Shown: positions 43,037-51,755 of the stretch, piece by piece
How positions within the stretch are numbered: the first letter of the stretch is position 1
Layout: the number at the start of each line of letters is the position of its first letter
DNA from: an uncultured Bacillota bacterium
Lineage (GTDB): Bacteria; Bacillota; Clostridia; Christensenellales; QAND01
Reading direction: 5' to 3'
Assembly (NCBI GenBank): GCA_905188085.1
Contig: CAJJKN010000003.1
Location: 237,275 to 301,274, forward strand
Length of the DNA stretch: 64,000 bases
Notes under the pieces: generated by a model
What the model was told of the DNA's origin: nothing
What the model saw: the letters and a program-made list of their open reading frames with translations, nothing else
Database searches by the model: none
Translations under genes and position numbers: made by a program

Positions 43037-43783
43037 TTACAAGACTTTGTTGAAAAAGTCAATGGCACGTTGTTCCTTTGGATTCATAATTACTTCCTGC
43101 GGCGTTCCCTGCTCCACGATGTAACCACCATCCATGAAAATCGCACGGTCCGCCACTTCTCTGGCAAACCCGATTTCATGAGATACAATTACCATCGTCA
43201 TCCCTTCGGCCGCCAATTGCTTCATAACCTGCAAAACTTCGCCTACCATCTCCGGATCCAGAGCTGAGGTTGGCTCGTCAAACAACATCACATCCGGATT
43301 CATACACAGCGCCCGCGCAATGGCCACGCGCTGTTTTTGTCCGCCGGAAAGCTGCGAAGGATAGGCATCCGCCTTGTCGGACAGGCCCACTTTTTCCAGC
43401 ATTTGCAATGCCTGCTGTTTTGCGCCTTCCTTGTCCGCTTTTTTCAGCTCCACAGGCGCCAGCATCAGGTTTTGCAAAACATTCAAATTATTAAACAGGT
43501 TAAAATGCTGAAATACCATACCGATATTTTCCCGCACTTTATTGATATCTATTTTTTTGGAATCCATATGGTTTCCGTCTACTACCACTTCGCCGGCCGT
43601 AATGTCTTCCAATCTGTTTAAGCAGCGCAAAAACGTGGATTTACCGCTGCCGGAAGGCCCCAGGATAACCACCACTTCTCCTTCGTAAATATCCAGAGAA
43701 ATGTCCTTCAATACTTCCAGCTTATCAAAATTCTTTTTCAAATGCGATACATGAATTTTTACATTCTCTTTATTAACGGCCAC
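43037..43783 (-). CDS. Polar amino-acid ABC transporter ATPase (GlnQ-like)
   Basis: A 248-residue ATPase with Walker A GPSGSGKST, signature LSGGQKQRVAIARAL and Walker B VMLFDEPTSALD, most like GlnQ/ArtP-type subunits. The start is a GTG at 43783 behind GAGGAG, overlapping the permease gene by 11 bases. It is third in the binding protein-permease-ATPase operon, which imports a polar amino acid such as glutamine, glutamate, cystine or arginine; the specificity cannot be read from sequence. Confidence 0.93.
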   Translation of the reverse strand: MAVNKENVKIHVSHLKKNFDKLEVLKDISLDIYEGEVVVILGPSGSGKSTFLRCLNRLEDITAGEVVVDGNHMDSKKIDINKVRENIGMVFQHFNLFNNLNVLQNLMLAPVELKKADKEGAKQQALQMLEKVGLSDKADAYPSQLSGGQKQRVAIARALCMNPDVMLFDEPTSALDPEMVGEVLQVMKQLAAEGMTMVIVSHEIGFAREVADRAIFMDGGYIVEQGTPQEVIMNPKEQRAIDFFNKVL

Positions 43784-44429
43784 GATTCAATCTCCTCTCA
43801 ATGCGTTTTGCCACCTTGGACAAAATTGTAATGACCACCAAATACATAATCGCTACAATGGTCCATACTTCAAACGCTTTATAAGAGATAGCCACTACGT
43901 TTTTGGCGCTGTTTACCAGTTCCGGGAACCCGATAACAGACAAAATCGAGGTGTCTTTCAATGTTATGATAAATTGGTTGATGATGCTGGGGATCATGGT
44001 ACGAATGGCTTGCGGCAAAACAACGCGGCGCATGGCACGCCAATACGGCAAGCCCAGGCTGCGCGCAGCTTCCATCTGCCCTTTGTCTACGGATTGGATG
44101 CCGCCCCTGATAATTTCAGCCATATACGCACCGCAATTCAACGCCAGACAAATCGTACCCGCTTGAAGCGGAGATAGCGTAAACCCTGCGCCTATAGCCA
44201 CCGGCAGACCGAAAAAGACAAAAAACGCCAATACGATCATGGGCACACCGCGAATGATGTCCACAAATACCGTTGCTATCATGTTACATATACGGCTCTT
44301 TACTACGCTTAACAATCCGAAGAACAAACCCAATATACAAGCAAAGAACAAGCCGCATAATGCCAACAACAGGGTCTGACCCATTGCAGTTAATAGCAAA
44401 TTGCCATAAACCGAAATGATTTTTACCAT
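43773..44429 (-). CDS. Polar amino-acid ABC transporter permease
   Basis: A 218-residue HisMQ-type permease with about five helices and the coupling loop EAARSLGLPYWRAMRRVVLP. A single permease gene implies a homodimer, as in GlnP-type systems. AAGGAG precedes the ATG. It is separated from the binding-protein gene by 77 bp holding a perfect hairpin. Confidence 0.93.
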   Translation of the reverse strand: MVKIISVYGNLLLTAMGQTLLLALCGLFFACILGLFFGLLSVVKSRICNMIATVFVDIIRGVPMIVLAFFVFFGLPVAIGAGFTLSPLQAGTICLALNCGAYMAEIIRGGIQSVDKGQMEAARSLGLPYWRAMRRVVLPQAIRTMIPSIINQFIITLKDTSILSVIGFPELVNSAKNVVAISYKAFEVWTIVAIMYLVVITILSKVAKRIERRLNRGR

Positions 44430-44455
44430 CTTCCAGGAAACTCCTTTTAATTACA

Positions 44456-44480
44456 TCGGGGCATCGAAACGATGCCCCGA
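44456..44480 (-). promoter_or_regulatory. Intercistronic hairpin between binding-protein and permease genes
   Basis: TCGGGGCATCG and CGATGCCCCGA form a perfect 11-bp stem with a three-base loop and no U-run. By analogy with other importers it probably protects the binding-protein message from 3' decay. Confidence 0.7.
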
Positions 44481-44506
44481 CATTTGCTTTTTATGATTTA
44501 ATCAGA

Positions 44507-45286
44507 TCAATCGCCAAGGTACTTTTTGATGATTTCATCATATTTACCATTTTCTTTGATGTTTTTCAATCCTGCATTGAACAGATCCAAAAATTCTTTG
44601 TTTTCTTCTTTGAAGATCGCCACGCCGTACGGGGAACCTTCGTTTTCCGTTCCTTCAACCACTTTCAGATCCAGGCCGCCTTCTTTGATGGAAGCGCTCA
44701 TAACCGGCGTATCTTCAAAGCAAGCATCCACCTGGCCACCGGTCACAGCCTGATACATCGTCGGAGAATCTTCAAAATACATGGTCGTAAAGCCATATTT
44801 GTCTTTCAGGCTTTCGGCATAGGTTGCGCCCTGCGTACCGGTCTTTACCGCCACTTTTTTGCCCTTCATGTCGTCAAAGGATTTGATGTCGGAATCCTTT
44901 TTCACCGTCATGGACTGCGTAGCCGTGTAGTAGCCGTCAGAGAAGGTCCAGCCGCTGTTTTTGCGTTCTTCGGTGATGGAAGCGCCGGCAATCATGGCAT
45001 CCGCCTGGCTGGATTGGCAAGCCGCGATAGAAGCATCCCAGCCCATGCTCTTCAGTTCATAATCAAAGCCCTGATCTTCGGCAACGGCGGCCAGAATGTC
45101 CACATCGATGCCAACAAAGTTGCCGTCTTTGTCCGTGTATTCAAACGGTTTGAACACGGTATCCGTTGCAACGATCCATTTTTTGCCGCTATCGGCTTTT
45201 TTGTCCCCACCGCCGCAGCCGGCCAACACGCCGACAGCCAGCATCGCGCTCATCATCAGCAAGAGCGCTTTTTTCATCTTTTTCAT
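44507..45286 (-). CDS. Polar amino-acid-binding lipoprotein (SBP_bac_3)
   Basis: A 259-residue extracellular lipoprotein with lipobox LAGC (Cys about 23) and a type II binding-protein fold. The core has WIVATDTVFKPFEYTDKDGN and GIDVDILAAVAED near the start, AMIAGASITEERKNS for ligand binding, and ending YDEIIKKYLGD. It delivers a polar amino acid to the permease encoded next. A second in-frame ATG three codons on is possible as the start. It is transcribed from a good promoter about 90 bp upstream. Confidence 0.94.
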   Translation of the reverse strand: MKKMKKALLLMMSAMLAVGVLAGCGGGDKKADSGKKWIVATDTVFKPFEYTDKDGNFVGIDVDILAAVAEDQGFDYELKSMGWDASIAACQSSQADAMIAGASITEERKNSGWTFSDGYYTATQSMTVKKDSDIKSFDDMKGKKVAVKTGTQGATYAESLKDKYGFTTMYFEDSPTMYQAVTGGQVDACFEDTPVMSASIKEGGLDLKVVEGTENEGSPYGVAIFKEENKEFLDLFNAGLKNIKENGKYDEIIKKYLGD

Positions 45287-45377
45287 CCCTTTTCTTCCTT
45301 TCCTATCTTTTAATCGTCTTTATCAAACGATTGAAATCTTATATCTATACAATAAAAATTTATAACTATTTACGCTT

Positions 45378-45406
45378 ATTCTATCACAAAATTGCCTTTG
45401 TTACAA
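45378..45406 (-). promoter_or_regulatory. Sigma-A promoter of the amino-acid ABC operon
   Basis: On the minus strand TTGTAA (45406-45401), a 17-bp spacer and TAGAAT (45383-45378). Confidence 0.65.
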
Positions 45407-46001
45407 TATTCATCCTTTCTTGTGTCACATTGTTTGGGCCAAAATTTTAGATTTTTTTGATAATCTTCCGGGATAACAGAATTTTTTGCCTCTCAAATTT
45501 TATTTTTCCCTCGTATTTTACTATGATTTAAACGAGCTTTGCTTCTATTTTCCTTTTGTCTTTTCTTTTTATTCACAGTTTATTCGCATACACGCTCTGC
45601 TGTATCTCTATCCCTCTCCCCTTTGTATCGCCCTGTTTGCATGGTTTTCTGTATCCTATTATTTTCTTTTTCATTTTTCATAAGCCCTATGCGCCAACAA
45701 AAAGCAATGTATTTTAAACTTTTATCCGAATTCGTTTATGCTTTTAAAATTATTTATCGTTTTTGAATATATATACTTTTTCTTATTTTCCATGAAGCCG
45801 GTTAGTTTTAATTTACAGGCAAAATTTTTATTTCTGCCTACGGACAATGGTACAAAATGGGCTGTCATCCGTATTTTTATACTTTATCATACAAAAAATT
45901 TATTATTTTTTGTTTTCTATATTTAAAATAAATGATCCGTTTACCATCGGTCCGCCTGGTATGTTTTTTTGTATGCCGGCGCCGTTTTTTTTGCAGAGAA
46001 A
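45407..46001. other. 595-bp AT-rich intergenic stretch
   Basis: T-rich plus strand (for example 31 T, 15 C, 8 A and 6 G in 45541-45600). Short ORFs here are hydrophobic artefacts of T-rich DNA without ribosome-binding sites. No RNA gene, repeat or mobile element recognised. Confidence 0.55.
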
Positions 46002-46028
46002 AAAACAGGAGCAAAATGCTCCTGTTTT
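46002..46028. terminator. Intrinsic terminator after alcohol dehydrogenase 4
   Basis: AAAACAGGAGC and GCTCCTGTTTT form a perfect 11-bp stem with a five-base loop, flanked by A- and T-runs. Confidence 0.9.
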
Positions 46029-46039
46029 CTTTGCGTTGT

Positions 46040-47188
46040 TTATTTTGCCAATTCGTAGATTTCCATTACTTCTTTTTGTCCCAGATGCACAAATCCGCCG
46101 CATTCCAAATTGGCCAATTCCGGAATATCCTCTTCCTTCACGCCAAGTTCAGCAAGCGTGGTCGGCAAGCCGATGTTATGCATATATTCTTTTACGCGGC
46201 GAATGCCTTCCAGCGCCACTTCTTCCGGATGGAACACGTCGTTGTCTACGCCCATTACCTTGGTAGCAAAGCGGACAAAGCGCGGCACATCGTGTTTGTA
46301 TACATATTTCATCCAGGCCGGGTAAATCGTGGCCAGGCCTGCGCCGTGGGCGCTGTCGTATTTGGCGCCGATACGATGCTGAATCAAATGGCTGGCCCAA
46401 TCCTGATCACGGTCGCAGCCGCAGATGTCGTTGTGTGCCAGCGTACCGGTCCACATAATCTGTGCGCGGGCATTGTAATCATCGGGATGTTCCACAGCCA
46501 CTTTGCCGTATTTCAAAATGTTGCGCATCAACGCTTCGCACAGTTCGTCCGTCAGGTTTACATCTTTGGTATTGGTGAAGTAGCGCTCGATGATATGCGC
46601 AAAGATATCAGACACGCCGCAAGCGGTTTGATAGGCCGGCAAAGTCATGGTCAGTTCCGGGTTCATGATGGAGAATACCGGACGAATCATTTCGGAGCCC
46701 AAATCGCCTTTAATGCCTTTGTAGGTGATAACAGAGCTGTTGGAGCCTTCGGAGCCTGCCGCAGCCAGCGTCAAAATGCAGGATACCGGCATTGCTTTTT
46801 TCACTTCTTTATTGCCAATGTAGAAATCTTCCCAAGCATCGCCGTCATCGTATACGCCAACGGAAATGCACTTGGCCGTATCTGCCACGCTGCCGCCGCC
46901 GACAGCCAACAGCATATCTACATTTTCCTGTTTTACAATTTCCATGCCCTTTAACGCCAGTTCATAGCGGGGATTGGGCTGCACGCCTCCCAATTCTACA
47001 AACGCAACATCCGCGCCCTTGAGGGATTCGCGCACACGACCCAACAAGCCGGATTTTTCTGCGCTGTGGCCGCCGTATACGATCAAAACCTTTTTCGCGC
47101 CCAGCTCGTTCATATACTTACCGACGTTGTTTTCTTCTCCTTTACCAAACACAAATTTGGTCGGAGAACAATAGACAAAATTGTTCAT
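46040..47188 (-). CDS. Iron-containing alcohol dehydrogenase 4, directly downstream of dnaN
   Basis: A 382-residue paralogue with GGGSVADTAK, SDIFAH, DWASHLIQHR and YDSAHGAGLAT intact, so predicted active. GGAGGT precedes the ATG. It starts only 30 bp after the dnaN stop with no terminator or promoter visible between, in the position where yaaA and recF normally lie. It is therefore probably co-transcribed with dnaN and dnaA. It shares a 70-base identical tract with copy 3. Confidence 0.93.
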   Translation of the reverse strand: MNNFVYCSPTKFVFGKGEENNVGKYMNELGAKKVLIVYGGHSAEKSGLLGRVRESLKGADVAFVELGGVQPNPRYELALKGMEIVKQENVDMLLAVGGGSVADTAKCISVGVYDDGDAWEDFYIGNKEVKKAMPVSCILTLAAAGSEGSNSSVITYKGIKGDLGSEMIRPVFSIMNPELTMTLPAYQTACGVSDIFAHIIERYFTNTKDVNLTDELCEALMRNILKYGKVAVEHPDDYNARAQIMWTGTLAHNDICGCDRDQDWASHLIQHRIGAKYDSAHGAGLATIYPAWMKYVYKHDVPRFVRFATKVMGVDNDVFHPEEVALEGIRRVKEYMHNIGLPTTLAELGVKEEDIPELANLECGGFVHLGQKEVMEIYELAK

Positions 47189-47218
47189 GTTATCTTACCT
47201 CCGTTTTTAATTTTTTTA

Positions 47219-48316
47219 TTACACCCTTACCGGCAGCACCAGATACAAATACTGGTTGCCTTCCAAGGGCTTTACAACACAGGGAGAAAGGCTGCTGATA
47301 AAATCCAGCAGAATTTCTTCGTCTTTGATTACGCGCAGCACATCCAACAGATATTTGGCATTAAACGCGATGGACAGCGGTTTGCCCTCCAGATAGATCG
47401 GCAATTTTTCTACTGCGTTGCCCATTTCGCCGTTTGCCGTAATGACCATAGTTTCTTCATCCATCTGCAAGCGGATCAAATTATGGTTGCGGCTGTCCCG
47501 CGCCATCAAAGAGGCGCGCTCCACTGACTCCAAAAAGGCCTGGGTTTGAATGCGCACCCGCGTTTGATGATCGCCCGGCAAAATCTGGCGATAATTGATA
47601 TATTCGCCTTCCAAAAGGCGGGTAATAATTTTGGTCTGGCCCATTTCCACCATGGCCTGCGTATCGCCGATATAGATGCTGGCAGGCGCATCGCTATCTT
47701 CAAAAAGCTTGGCAATTTCGGACAACGAGCGGCCGGGCACAACAAAATTGACCGGCGTGGTGGATTGTAAAAGAGGCTCTTTGCACAAAGCCAGTCGGTA
47801 TCCGTCCAACGCAACCAGGGTTACCTGGTCGCTTTCAATTTCCAAAAGCTCCCCGGTTAAAATCGGCTTTGTTTCATCCATGGCCACGGCAAAGGCCGTG
47901 CGCTGAATCATATTTTTCAAAGCACTCTGTTTAAGTTCGAGCGGTCGTGCGCCCGTCATCGGCGGCATTTCGGGATATTCTCTGGCGTCCATGCCTTGCA
48001 GGTTGTATTTGGCTTGTCCGCAAATGATGGTCACCTTTAATTCTTCTGTGGTAATGGAGACCGTTTCCTGCGGCATTTTACGAATCAGTTCGCTAAACAT
48101 ACGCCCGGGCAGCACCAGCGCGCCTTCCTGCTCTACCATGGCGGGCACGGTGCAGGCAATACTGAGCGCCAAATCGCTGCAAGTTAATCGAATCGCGTTA
48201 TCCTTTGCTTCCAATAAAACGCCTTCCAAGGCGGGCATTGGAGATTTAGAAGGCATGGCGCGCTGCACGGTAGACATCGCGCTTGTCAATTCCTGAGAGG
48301 GGCATTGTACGATCAT
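47219..48316 (-). CDS. dnaN: DNA polymerase III beta subunit (sliding clamp)
   Basis: A 365-residue ring-forming clamp that tethers the replicative polymerase, with three repeated clamp domains. Family landmarks include MPSKSPMPALEGVLLEAKD near residue 25, LPGRMFSELIRKMP, and the C-terminal MPVRV-like ending that reads YLVLPVRV. GGAGG precedes the ATG. It follows dnaA after 270 bp that contain DnaA boxes. Confidence 0.97.
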   Translation of the reverse strand: MIVQCPSQELTSAMSTVQRAMPSKSPMPALEGVLLEAKDNAIRLTCSDLALSIACTVPAMVEQEGALVLPGRMFSELIRKMPQETVSITTEELKVTIICGQAKYNLQGMDAREYPEMPPMTGARPLELKQSALKNMIQRTAFAVAMDETKPILTGELLEIESDQVTLVALDGYRLALCKEPLLQSTTPVNFVVPGRSLSEIAKLFEDSDAPASIYIGDTQAMVEMGQTKIITRLLEGEYINYRQILPGDHQTRVRIQTQAFLESVERASLMARDSRNHNLIRLQMDEETMVITANGEMGNAVEKLPIYLEGKPLSIAFNAKYLLDVLRVIKDEEILLDFISSLSPCVVKPLEGNQYLYLVLPVRV

Positions 48317-48588
48317 AATGAAAAACCTCCGTTCCGTTGTGTATTCTTTCTCTTTTCTATGTAATCATCGTCATCATCATATACACTATGGATTTGTGGA
48401 TAAGTGTAAAAATGACAGTATATATCGGCATTTATTGTCCGCATCCCTTGCGGGAAAGCGTTGGAAAAAGGAGTTTGTTTTCCATACGTTTCCACAGGGG
48501 AAAATTTCATCCACAGGTTCTATGGAAAACCGATAAGGATAAATCATGGAATGGCTATGGAAAACAAGACAGATTTCCATAGAGAAGA
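48317..48588. promoter_or_regulatory. dnaA-dnaN intergenic region with DnaA boxes
   Basis: One perfect DnaA box lies at 48395-48403 (TGTGGATAA on the plus strand). Box-like relatives occur at 48489-48497 (TTTCCACAG) and 48508-48516 (CATCCACAG), along with several TATGGAAAA-type words. It may be the second half of a bipartite origin as in B. subtilis, and probably carries the dnaN promoter, which I could not place with confidence. Confidence 0.65.
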
Positions 48589-49917
48589 TCAGGATTCGTT
48601 GATTTGAGCGATCAGATCTTCCACCATTTCTTTGGTCTCGCTGTTGGTTTTTACCTCCTGCGCCACCTTTTCTACATCGTGCATCACGGTGGAATAATGC
48701 CGGCCGCCAAACAATTCTCCGATTTTCGGGAAGGAATGGTCTGTTAATGTGCGAACCAGATACATGGCCACCTGCCGCGGCACGGCAATATCGCGGCTTC
48801 TGCGCTTGCCGACGATTTCATCATAGGTAATGTCAAATTGGCTGCAAACAATCTGGATGATGTTGCGCGGGGTTAAAGCGCGTTTTTTCTGCGCGGCGGT
48901 ATAGTCTTTTAAAGCGGCTTCGGCCAATTGCAGGGTGATGGGCTGTCCCATCAGGCTGGCATAGGCGGTAACTCGGTTAAACCGGCCGTCCAACTGCCTA
49001 AAATTCAAGCCGTCTTCGGAGGCGATGTATTCCAATGCGCCGTTTTCAATCTGCAAAAGATGTTCGGTTTCGGCGCGCTTGCGCAAAAAAGCAATTCTGG
49101 TTTCATAATCCGGCAGGGCAATGTCCACCGTGAGCCCCCAGGCAAAGCGAGAACGCACCCGCTCTTCAAATTCCACGATTTCATGGGGCGGCTTATCCGA
49201 GGATAAAACAATCTGTTTGCCTGCATCGTATAAATCGTTAAAGGTATGGAAAAATTCCTCCAAACAACGCCCTTTGCCGGCCAAAAACTGGACGTCATCC
49301 AGCAACAGCACATCTACCCCGCGGTATTGCTTTCTAAAATCATCAATGGGGTCTTTGCGCATCAAAACGCTGATTAAGGTATTGGAAAATTGTTCACTGG
49401 TTACATATAAAACATTGGCAGACGGGTTGGTCTCCAAAATGGCGTTGCCGATGGCGTGCATCAGATGGGTTTTGCCAAGGCTGGTACCCCCGTGAATAAA
49501 CAGAGGGTTATATTTCTGCCCGGGCGCGATGGAAGCGCCCACGGCGGCCGCATGGGCAAATTGATTGCCTGTGCCTACCACAAACGTATCAAACGTATAC
49601 GCGGGGTTTAGCGCGTGCCGCTTTTGTTCCAGCGGCTTTGCAGCGGACGGCTGCGGACGGCCCCATTCGCTCTCCAATAAAATTTCTACGGTAAAAGCGG
49701 CGTTGTTTGTCTTTTCCCGCACAGTATTGACGATCATCTCATAGCAGCGGTGCATAAGATTTTCCCTGATATTGGCAGCCGGTGCAACCAAAATGAGTCG
49801 GTTGTTTTCTAAAGAAACGGCATGCAATGGTTCTACCCAGGTATGGAAAGAAAAGTCGCTTAAATCCTCTTTTAATTCCATACAAACCTGCTGCCAAAGT
49901 AAGGTATAATCTTCCAA
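48589..49917 (-). CDS. dnaA: Chromosomal replication initiator DnaA
   Basis: About 442 residues. DnaA binds DnaA boxes and opens the origin. Domain I is at the N terminus. The AAA+ domain shows FIHGGTSLGKTHLMHAIGN (Walker A), VDVLLLDDVQFLAGK (Walker B) and a sensor region. Domain IV carries the DNA-binding signature near the end, FGGRHYSTVMHDVEK. The start is taken as a TTG at 49917 with GCGGGGAG eight bases upstream; an in-frame GTG at 49926 or ATG at 49953 are possible, but the latter lacks a ribosome-binding site. Confidence 0.96.
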   Translation of the reverse strand: MEDYTLLWQQVCMELKEDLSDFSFHTWVEPLHAVSLENNRLILVAPAANIRENLMHRCYEMIVNTVREKTNNAAFTVEILLESEWGRPQPSAAKPLEQKRHALNPAYTFDTFVVGTGNQFAHAAAVGASIAPGQKYNPLFIHGGTSLGKTHLMHAIGNAILETNPSANVLYVTSEQFSNTLISVLMRKDPIDDFRKQYRGVDVLLLDDVQFLAGKGRCLEEFFHTFNDLYDAGKQIVLSSDKPPHEIVEFEERVRSRFAWGLTVDIALPDYETRIAFLRKRAETEHLLQIENGALEYIASEDGLNFRQLDGRFNRVTAYASLMGQPITLQLAEAALKDYTAAQKKRALTPRNIIQIVCSQFDITYDEIVGKRRSRDIAVPRQVAMYLVRTLTDHSFPKIGELFGGRHYSTVMHDVEKVAQEVKTNSETKEMVEDLIAQINES

Positions 49918-49963
49918 AAGGTTCACTCCCCGCTTAATCCTCTGATAATCCATAGAGTTTTAG

Positions 49964-50175
49964 ACATTATCCGTATAGTTTTCCATAGGTTGTTGTGGAA
50001 ATCATCCATAAACTATGGATAACTTCTTTAAAAATCTTATTACACACGTTTTAATTGTGGATAATACAAGGAAAAGAGGATAACTCTCCTCTTTTTACAC
50101 GCCTTGTTCAGGCTGTAATTGCATTATATCATTGCAAAAAGTGAGAAACAACCTTGTCAAATAAAAAAGTGATGT
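49964..50175. other. Putative chromosomal replication origin (oriC) upstream of dnaA
   Basis: A cluster of DnaA boxes: TGTGGATAA at 50056-50064 (perfect), TATGGATAA at 50014-50022, TTATCCGTA at 49967-49975, TGTGGAAAT at 49994-50002 and CATCCATAA at 50003-50011. AT-rich DNA suitable for unwinding lies between and beyond them. Position next to dnaA, box density and the change in strand composition across it agree. The exact unwinding element is not resolved. Confidence 0.8.
50072..50096 (-). terminator. Intrinsic terminator of the rsmI operon, within the oriC region
   Basis: AAAAGAGGA and TCCTCTTTT form a 9-bp stem with a six-base loop. It ends minus-strand transcription from the tmk-rsmI group before the DnaA-box cluster. 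Confidence 0.7.
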
Positions 50176-51009
50176 TCACTTTTTCAAATATTGAAGCCCC
50201 AATTCATAGGCCTGTTTTTTGGTTAAACCCGTTTGGGAAGCCACTTGTTCTGCAGCTTGTTTATGTTTGATGCCTTGGGATAAATATTGCTGCATCAGCG
50301 CCTGTGCATAAGGAAGATCCGGCTTCGCTTCTGCTTGCCCGGGAGAAATCAACAAAACAAATTCTCCCTTTGGCGGCGTATCGGTATAGCGCAAAATAAG
50401 GTTTTCGGCAGTGTCGGAAATAAATTCTTCATATACTTTTGTCAATTCCCGTGCCAGGGTAATGACGGGGTTTTGGCAATAGGATTGCAGATCCTGCAAG
50501 GTTTTGATCAATTTATGAGGAGATTCATACAAAACCGCGGTTTGCGTTCGTGAGGCAATGGCGGACAGGATGGCCTTGCGTTCTTTGCCTTTCACGGGCA
50601 AAAAGCCGTAGAAAACAAAACCGCCCTGGGTAAGGCCTGTGGCGCTCAGCGCGGTAATCAAAGCGCTGGGCCCCGGAACGGGACAGATGCGGCTGTCCTG
50701 CTTTTGGCGAAGCTGTTGAATCAGCCGCGCGCCGGGATCGGAAATACAGGGCGTGCCGGCATCGGAAATTAGGGCAATGTCTTTTCCCTCCTGCAAAAGC
50801 GCATAGATTTCTTCCACCCGCTTTTGTTCGTTGTGTTCGTGCAAACTGATCAGCGGCTTATGAATTTCAAGAGATTGCAAAAGGCGCAGCGAATGGCGCG
50901 TGTCCTCCGCGGCGATGAGATCCACCTGCTGTAAAACCCGTATGGCGCGCAGGGTAATATCCTCCAGATTTCCGATCGGAGTGGCTACAATATATAAAGT
51001 GCCGGGCAT
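50176..51009 (-). CDS. rsmI: 16S rRNA (cytidine-1402-2'-O)-methyltransferase RsmI
   Basis: A 277-residue SAM-dependent methyltransferase that modifies C1402 in the ribosomal decoding centre. The SAM-fold motifs YIVATPIGNLEDITLRAI, AAEDTRHS and LISDAGTPCISDPGARL are diagnostic. The C-terminal helical extension (QGIKHKQAAEQVAS, TGLTKKQAYELGLQYL) is also typical. The start at 51009 overlaps the preceding stop by one base (TGATG) and follows GGGAGGG; a longer reading is out of place inside the upstream gene. Confidence 0.95.
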   Translation of the reverse strand: MPGTLYIVATPIGNLEDITLRAIRVLQQVDLIAAEDTRHSLRLLQSLEIHKPLISLHEHNEQKRVEEIYALLQEGKDIALISDAGTPCISDPGARLIQQLRQKQDSRICPVPGPSALITALSATGLTQGGFVFYGFLPVKGKERKAILSAIASRTQTAVLYESPHKLIKTLQDLQSYCQNPVITLARELTKVYEEFISDTAENLILRYTDTPPKGEFVLLISPGQAEAKPDLPYAQALMQQYLSQGIKHKQAAEQVASQTGLTKKQAYELGLQYLKK

Positions 51010-51755
51010 CAGAGCAACCCTCCCTGGTAAATGGTGTGCATGGTAGCGGATGTTTTGCCGTCCGCATCGGTTAAAAACAGAGGCGGCTCCACCTTCAGCC
51101 CTTCTTTGCCGCCTTTGATACATTCAATTAAAACCAAATTGGAAACCTTTTTTTGGCTGCCGTGGACAAATTTCAATCGTTTTGGCATCAAATCCGCCTG
51201 TTGCAGCGTTAAAAGAAGTTCGGACAAGCGGTTGGTTTGGTGAATACAGAAAAAATGCCCCATGCTGACCAACGCCTTATTGGCGGCCATGCAAATTTCG
51301 GAAAAATCGGCGCAGATTTCAAACCGGGCCAAAGCATGGGCGGTGTCCATACTGCATTCCCCATGGCCCAATTTACCATAGGGGGGATTGCAAACCACAA
51401 TTTCAAACTGCCCCAGGGTGGAAAGAAAGGGCTGTTTTGTATAATCTCCCGGAACAATCTCTATTTTATCGGTTAAATGGTTATAAGCTACGCTGCGGCG
51501 GGCCATATCCGCCATAGGAGGCTGAATTTCCACGCCTACGATATGTTTCGGATGAAACAGTGCTGTCATCAAAAGAGGCAAAATGCCGGTGCCTGTTCCC
51601 AGATCCAGCACGCGCTGATTTTTTTTCGCCCTGGCAAAATGCGCTAAAAGCACAGCATCCGTCCCGAAGCGAAAAGCGTCCGGGTGCTGCAAAATATACA
51701 ATCCGTAAGGATTTAATTCATCCAACCGCTCGTTGGGGCCGATGAGCTCAGTCAT
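51009..51755 (-). CDS. tRNA1(Val) adenine-N6 methyltransferase-like protein (YabB/TrmN6)
   Basis: A 248-residue Rossmann-fold SAM methyltransferase with motif I VLDLGTGTGILPLLM and the adenine-N6 catalytic motif VCNPPYGK. These identify the YabB/TrmN6 group, which methylates a tRNA adenine next to the anticodon in E. coli. In Firmicutes it sits next to rsmI, as here. It overlaps cdd by four bases (ATGA) and rsmI by one base, so translation is coupled. The exact tRNA target is an inference. Confidence 0.9.
   Translation of the reverse strand: MTELIGPNERLDELNPYGLYILQHPDAFRFGTDAVLLAHFARAKKNQRVLDLGTGTGILPLLMTALFHPKHIVGVEIQPPMADMARRSVAYNHLTDKIEIVPGDYTKQPFLSTLGQFEIVVCNPPYGKLGHGECSMDTAHALARFEICADFSEICMAANKALVSMGHFFCIHQTNRLSELLLTLQQADLMPKRLKFVHGSQKKVSNLVLIECIKGGKEGLKVEPPLFLTDADGKTSATMHTIYQGGLL

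Noticed and set aside
45407..46001. Several hydrophobic ORFs in the AT-rich gap
   Set aside because: They arise from T-rich codons, lack ribosome-binding sites and have no conserved pattern.
30334..47188. Four dehydrogenases as a bacterial microcompartment or a defined alcohol pathway cluster
   Set aside because: No shell proteins, aldehyde dehydrogenase or CoA enzymes are nearby, so only a gene family expansion is supported.
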